A DNA stretch of 6,387 nt from Paracoccaceae bacterium (GTDB lineage Bacteria > Pseudomonadota > Alphaproteobacteria > Rhodobacterales > Rhodobacteraceae). Each line of letters opens with the position of its first letter. The stretch's first letter is position 1. The translations under genes were made by a program, and so were the position numbers. The stretch is from NCBI GenBank assembly GCA_003545125.1, contig DQCI01000028.1, positions 4,114-10,500 of the forward strand, given 5' to 3'. The notes beneath the pieces were generated by a model. The model searched no databases, was not told the origin of the DNA, and saw only the letters and a list, made by a program, of their open reading frames with translations. Shown piece by piece: positions 6,257-6,387 of the stretch.

Positions 6257-6286
6257 TTCGCGGGCGGTCATTCAACCGCCCGCGAA
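6257..6286. terminator. Strong hairpin between the two minus-strand acidic-tail genes
   Basis: TTCGCGGGCGGT and ACCGCCCGCGAA form a perfect 12-bp, GC-rich stem around a 6-base loop. It lies 62 bases beyond the stop of the partial upstream gene and 33 bases before the ATG of the PepSY-like gene, both on the minus strand. A terminator or attenuator for the upstream gene is the simplest reading. No U tract follows it, so an mRNA-stabilising or regulatory leader structure is also possible. Confidence 0.6.
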
Positions 6287-6348
6287 ATTCAACTACAGGC
6301 TGGCTGCATCCGGCCTATCCCGAGTACCGCCCGCCGGCCAAGCGATGA

Positions 6349-6387
6349 TCAGTCGTCATCCTCGTCATCCTCGTCGTCGTCATCATC
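6349..6387 (-). CDS. C-terminal end of a gene with an acidic tail (5' part outside window)
   Basis: On the minus strand the last 39 bases read as 12 codons, DDDDDEDDEDDD, and then a TGA at 6349-6351. The codon pattern (GAC, GAT, GAG only) and the ending match those of the neighbouring PepSY-like gene. This suggests a second protein with the same kind of acidic tail, possibly a tandem paralogue. Only the tail is visible, so identity and length are unknown. It would be transcribed towards the PepSY-like gene with a gap of 125 bases containing a strong hairpin. Confidence 0.6.
   Translation of the reverse strand, partial: DDDDDEDDEDDD

Noticed and set aside
6221..6271. The longer start (ATG at 6271) for the PepSY-like protein
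   Set aside because: It would put 16 polar residues before a clear signal peptide, and the codon lies in the loop of a strong hairpin. The ATG at 6223 gives a normal signal peptide.
6240..6275. A possible minus-strand promoter, TTGAAT followed by TACATC, before the PepSY-like gene
   Set aside because: The spacing is only 15 bases, the -10 element is poor, and the -35 element overlaps the hairpin.

Overview
The window looks like chromosomal DNA from a GC-rich alphaproteobacterium, most likely a member of Rhodobacterales (Rhodobacter/Roseobacter type). This rests on codon use, on the lysine/proline-rich tail after the peptidyl-tRNA hydrolase fold, and on a LuxR-type regulator with two membrane helices that I associate with this group. 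No mobile element, CRISPR array, rRNA or tRNA was seen. Genes fill almost the whole window and no stretch over 300 bases lacks one.

Left part, plus strand (1-3184): five genes are packed head to tail. They are the 3' end of pth (peptidyl-tRNA hydrolase), a DUF2332 protein, a tandem CDGSH iron-sulfur protein, a membrane-anchored serine hydrolase of the beta-lactamase/6-aminohexanoate-dimer hydrolase family, and a DUF2237 protein. Three junctions are 4-base GTGA/ATGA overlaps and one is a 1-base gap, so they very probably form one transcript with coupled translation. After a 69-base gap with a good ribosome binding site and a weak promoter-like pair comes malQ (4-alpha-glucanotransferase, GH77), which ends at 5074.

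Middle (5075-5137): malQ converges on a minus-strand gene. The gap holds two adjacent palindromes, a likely two-way transcription end or a dispersed repeat element.

Right part, minus strand, transcribed from the right edge leftwards: the last 12 codons of a gene ending in an almost purely Asp/Glu tail, a strong 12-bp hairpin, a secreted PepSY-like protein of 163 aa whose last 53 residues are 40 Asp/Glu, and a 184-aa regulator with two membrane helices and a LuxR-type DNA-binding domain. Two neighbouring genes with the same kind of acidic tail, next to a membrane-tethered regulator, is the least explained part of the window. It might be an envelope sensing or cation-binding module, but that function is inference only.
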